Shown piece after piece: positions 62,833 to 64,000 of a DNA stretch of 64,000 nt. A program made the translations under genes and the position numbers. The notes beneath the pieces were generated by a model. The model saw only the letters and a list, made by a program, of their open reading frames with translations. It made no database searches and was not told where the DNA came from. Numbering within the stretch: position 1 is the first letter of the stretch; each line of letters opens with the position of its first letter. This DNA comes from Idiomarina piscisalsi (GTDB lineage Bacteria; Pseudomonadota; Gammaproteobacteria; Enterobacterales; Alteromonadaceae), in NCBI RefSeq assembly GCF_003987095.1, contig NZ_PIQA01000001.1, positions 186,001 to 250,000 on the forward strand, written 5' to 3'.

Positions 62833-64000
62833 TTAGCCTTGTTTGTCACCGTGATAGTAATCATCGATAACGCTTTCCATTTCTTCGAACTTATCTTGCA
62901 GTTCTTTCTCTGGCTCAGCAGTTAGTTTGCTGAAAATGATGATAGCCAGTGTTGATAAGATGAAGCCTGGCACAATTTCGTAGACGTAAGCAGATAGCTG
63001 CTCGCCGCCAAAGGTTGGGCCGTAAATCCAGAACAGTACTGTAATAGCACCTGCCAACATACCGGCAAGAGCACCATGACGGTTCATGCGTTTCCAGAAC
63101 AGGCTCAGAATAACCACAGGACCAAATGCGGCGCCGAAGCCGGCCCATGCGTTACTGACCAGACTTAAAATGGTGTTCTCTGGGTTCCATGCTAACCAAA
63201 TAGCCACTAACGAAACCGCCAATACTGACATACGACCGACGAATACCAGTTCTTTTTCACTCGCGTCTTTACGTAAGAAGGCTTTATAAAAGTCTTCCGT
63301 CAGCGAGCTCGAGCTAACCAATAGCTGCGAAGAAATTGTACTCATAATGGCTGCCAGAATTGCCGCCAGCAGGAAGCCACCAATCAATGGGTGGAATAAG
63401 AACTGTGAGAAAATGATGAAAATAGTCTCAGCATCCGGCAATGTCATCTTGGTTTCTGCGACATAGGCAATACCGACAAAACCAGTTGCCATAGCGCCGA
63501 TGATAGATACCGTCATCCATGAAATACCAATGCGACGTGCAGCTTTCACGTCACTGACAGAGCGAATAGCCATGAAACGAACAATGATGTGTGGCTGACC
63601 AAAATAGCCGAGACCCCAGGCAAGCAAAGAAAGAATACCTAAGGTGCCTAGTATTTCACCGGTGGCCCCATCCTTAAAGAATGCTAAGAAGTCAGGGTTA
63701 ATCTCACTGACTTGGCCCACAACACTGCTATAACCGCCAAGCTCAGCAAAGGCGACAATAGGCACCAGAACCAGAGCCACGAACATAATGCAGCCTTGAA
63801 CAAAGTCCGTCATGCTTACTGCTAAGAAACCACCGAACAGGGTGTAAGCACATACCACACCGGCGGTCACCCAAAGACCCGTGGTGTAGTCCATGCCGAA
63901 TGAGCTGTCGAACAGCTTACCGCCGGCAACCAGACTGGCTGAGGTGTAAAGCGTAAAGAAGATAATAATAACCACAGACGAGAATATACGCAGTCTACGG
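62833..64000 (-). CDS. putP: sodium/proline symporter, 5' end missing
   Basis: The frame stays open to the window edge; about 388 C-terminal residues are visible, with ten or so membrane helices. Matches to PutP: FFTLYTSASLVAGGKLFDSSFGM-like helix, GGFLAVSMTDFVQG, GWGLGYFGQPHI-like AWGLGYFGQPHIIVRFMAIRS, and SSQLLVSSSSLTEDFYK. Na+-coupled proline uptake across the inner membrane. Another solute:sodium symporter cannot be fully excluded because the N-terminus is missing. Confidence 0.88.
   Translation of the reverse strand, partial: RRLRIFSSVVIIIFFTLYTSASLVAGGKLFDSSFGMDYTTGLWVTAGVVCAYTLFGGFLAVSMTDFVQGCIMFVALVLVPIVAFAELGGYSSVVGQVSEINPDFLAFFKDGATGEILGTLGILSLLAWGLGYFGQPHIIVRFMAIRSVSDVKAARRIGISWMTVSIIGAMATGFVGIAYVAETKMTLPDAETIFIIFSQFLFHPLIGGFLLAAILAAIMSTISSQLLVSSSSLTEDFYKAFLRKDASEKELVFVGRMSVLAVSLVAIWLAWNPENTILSLVSNAWAGFGAAFGPVVILSLFWKRMNRHGALAGMLAGAITVLFWIYGPTFGGEQLSAYVYEIVPGFILSTLAIIIFSKLTAEPEKELQDKFEEMESVIDDYYHGDKQG

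Overview
The window looks like a chromosomal segment of a marine gammaproteobacterium of the order Alteromonadales, most likely Idiomarina or a close relative. The basis is gene content and gene order (xerD-dsbC-recJ-prfB-lysS, rpoE-rseABC-lepA-lepB-rnc-era-recO-pdxJ-acpS, rlmD-relA-mazG, ftsB-ispDF-truD-surE-pcm-yqaA-nlpD-rpoS, mutS/pncC-recA), moderate GC content and dense coding. The genus is an inference. No rRNA, CRISPR array, prophage or insertion sequence was seen, and no stretch of more than 300 bases lacks a gene.

Layout. 1-4.3 kb: end of a glutathionyl-hydroquinone reductase, a pirin, a TPR response regulator and a quinone oxidoreductase split by an in-frame TGA, then one tRNA-Tyr. 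4.5-11.7 kb: a small conserved protein, the xerD-dsbC-recJ-prfB-lysS run (prfB with its +1 programmed frameshift) and ogt. 11.7-18 kb: slyD, ygfZ, sdhE with a shortened ygfX/cptA, nadB, and the divergent sigma-E operon rpoE-rseA-rseB-rseC. 18.1-28.7 kb: lepA to acpS, then rlmD-relA-mazG. 28.7-33 kb is the accessory part: a DUF5610 protein behind a near-consensus sigma-28 promoter, a toxin-antitoxin pair with a decayed toxin, four consecutive small two-helix membrane proteins, a DUF488 protein, a fragment of a ribbon-helix-helix antitoxin, an intact Phd/RelE-type pair and a small CDF-like cation transporter.

33-36.8 kb: pyrG-eno plus an unrecognised gene that overlaps eno and converges into thiH. 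36.7-43 kb: a complete thiazole/pyrimidine operon thiC-thiDE-thiF-thiS-thiG-thiH behind a TPP riboswitch. 43-47.1 kb: a nitrite-reduction locus (cytochrome c, copper nitrite reductase nirK, nirV-like SUMF1 protein, SCO copper chaperone), preceded by a tandem array of five TACCCC boxes at 11-12 bp period and a possible NsrR site, with a His-rich secreted protein of unknown function upstream. 47.1-49.4 kb: a PKHD-type dioxygenase with a possible Fur site, a MAPEG protein, a DUF2007 zinc-ribbon protein and a TauE-type permease. 49.4-62.8 kb: ftsB to rpoS, mutS, pncC, recA (two LexA-like boxes, no recX next to it), dgt and an rssA-type patatin. The window ends inside a putP-type sodium/proline symporter.

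The least explained parts are the repeat array in front of nirK, the 29.4-32.3 kb toxin-antitoxin and membrane-protein patch, and the sigma-28-type promoter in front of the DUF5610 gene. Functions are assigned from motifs and gene order read by eye; no database search was run.
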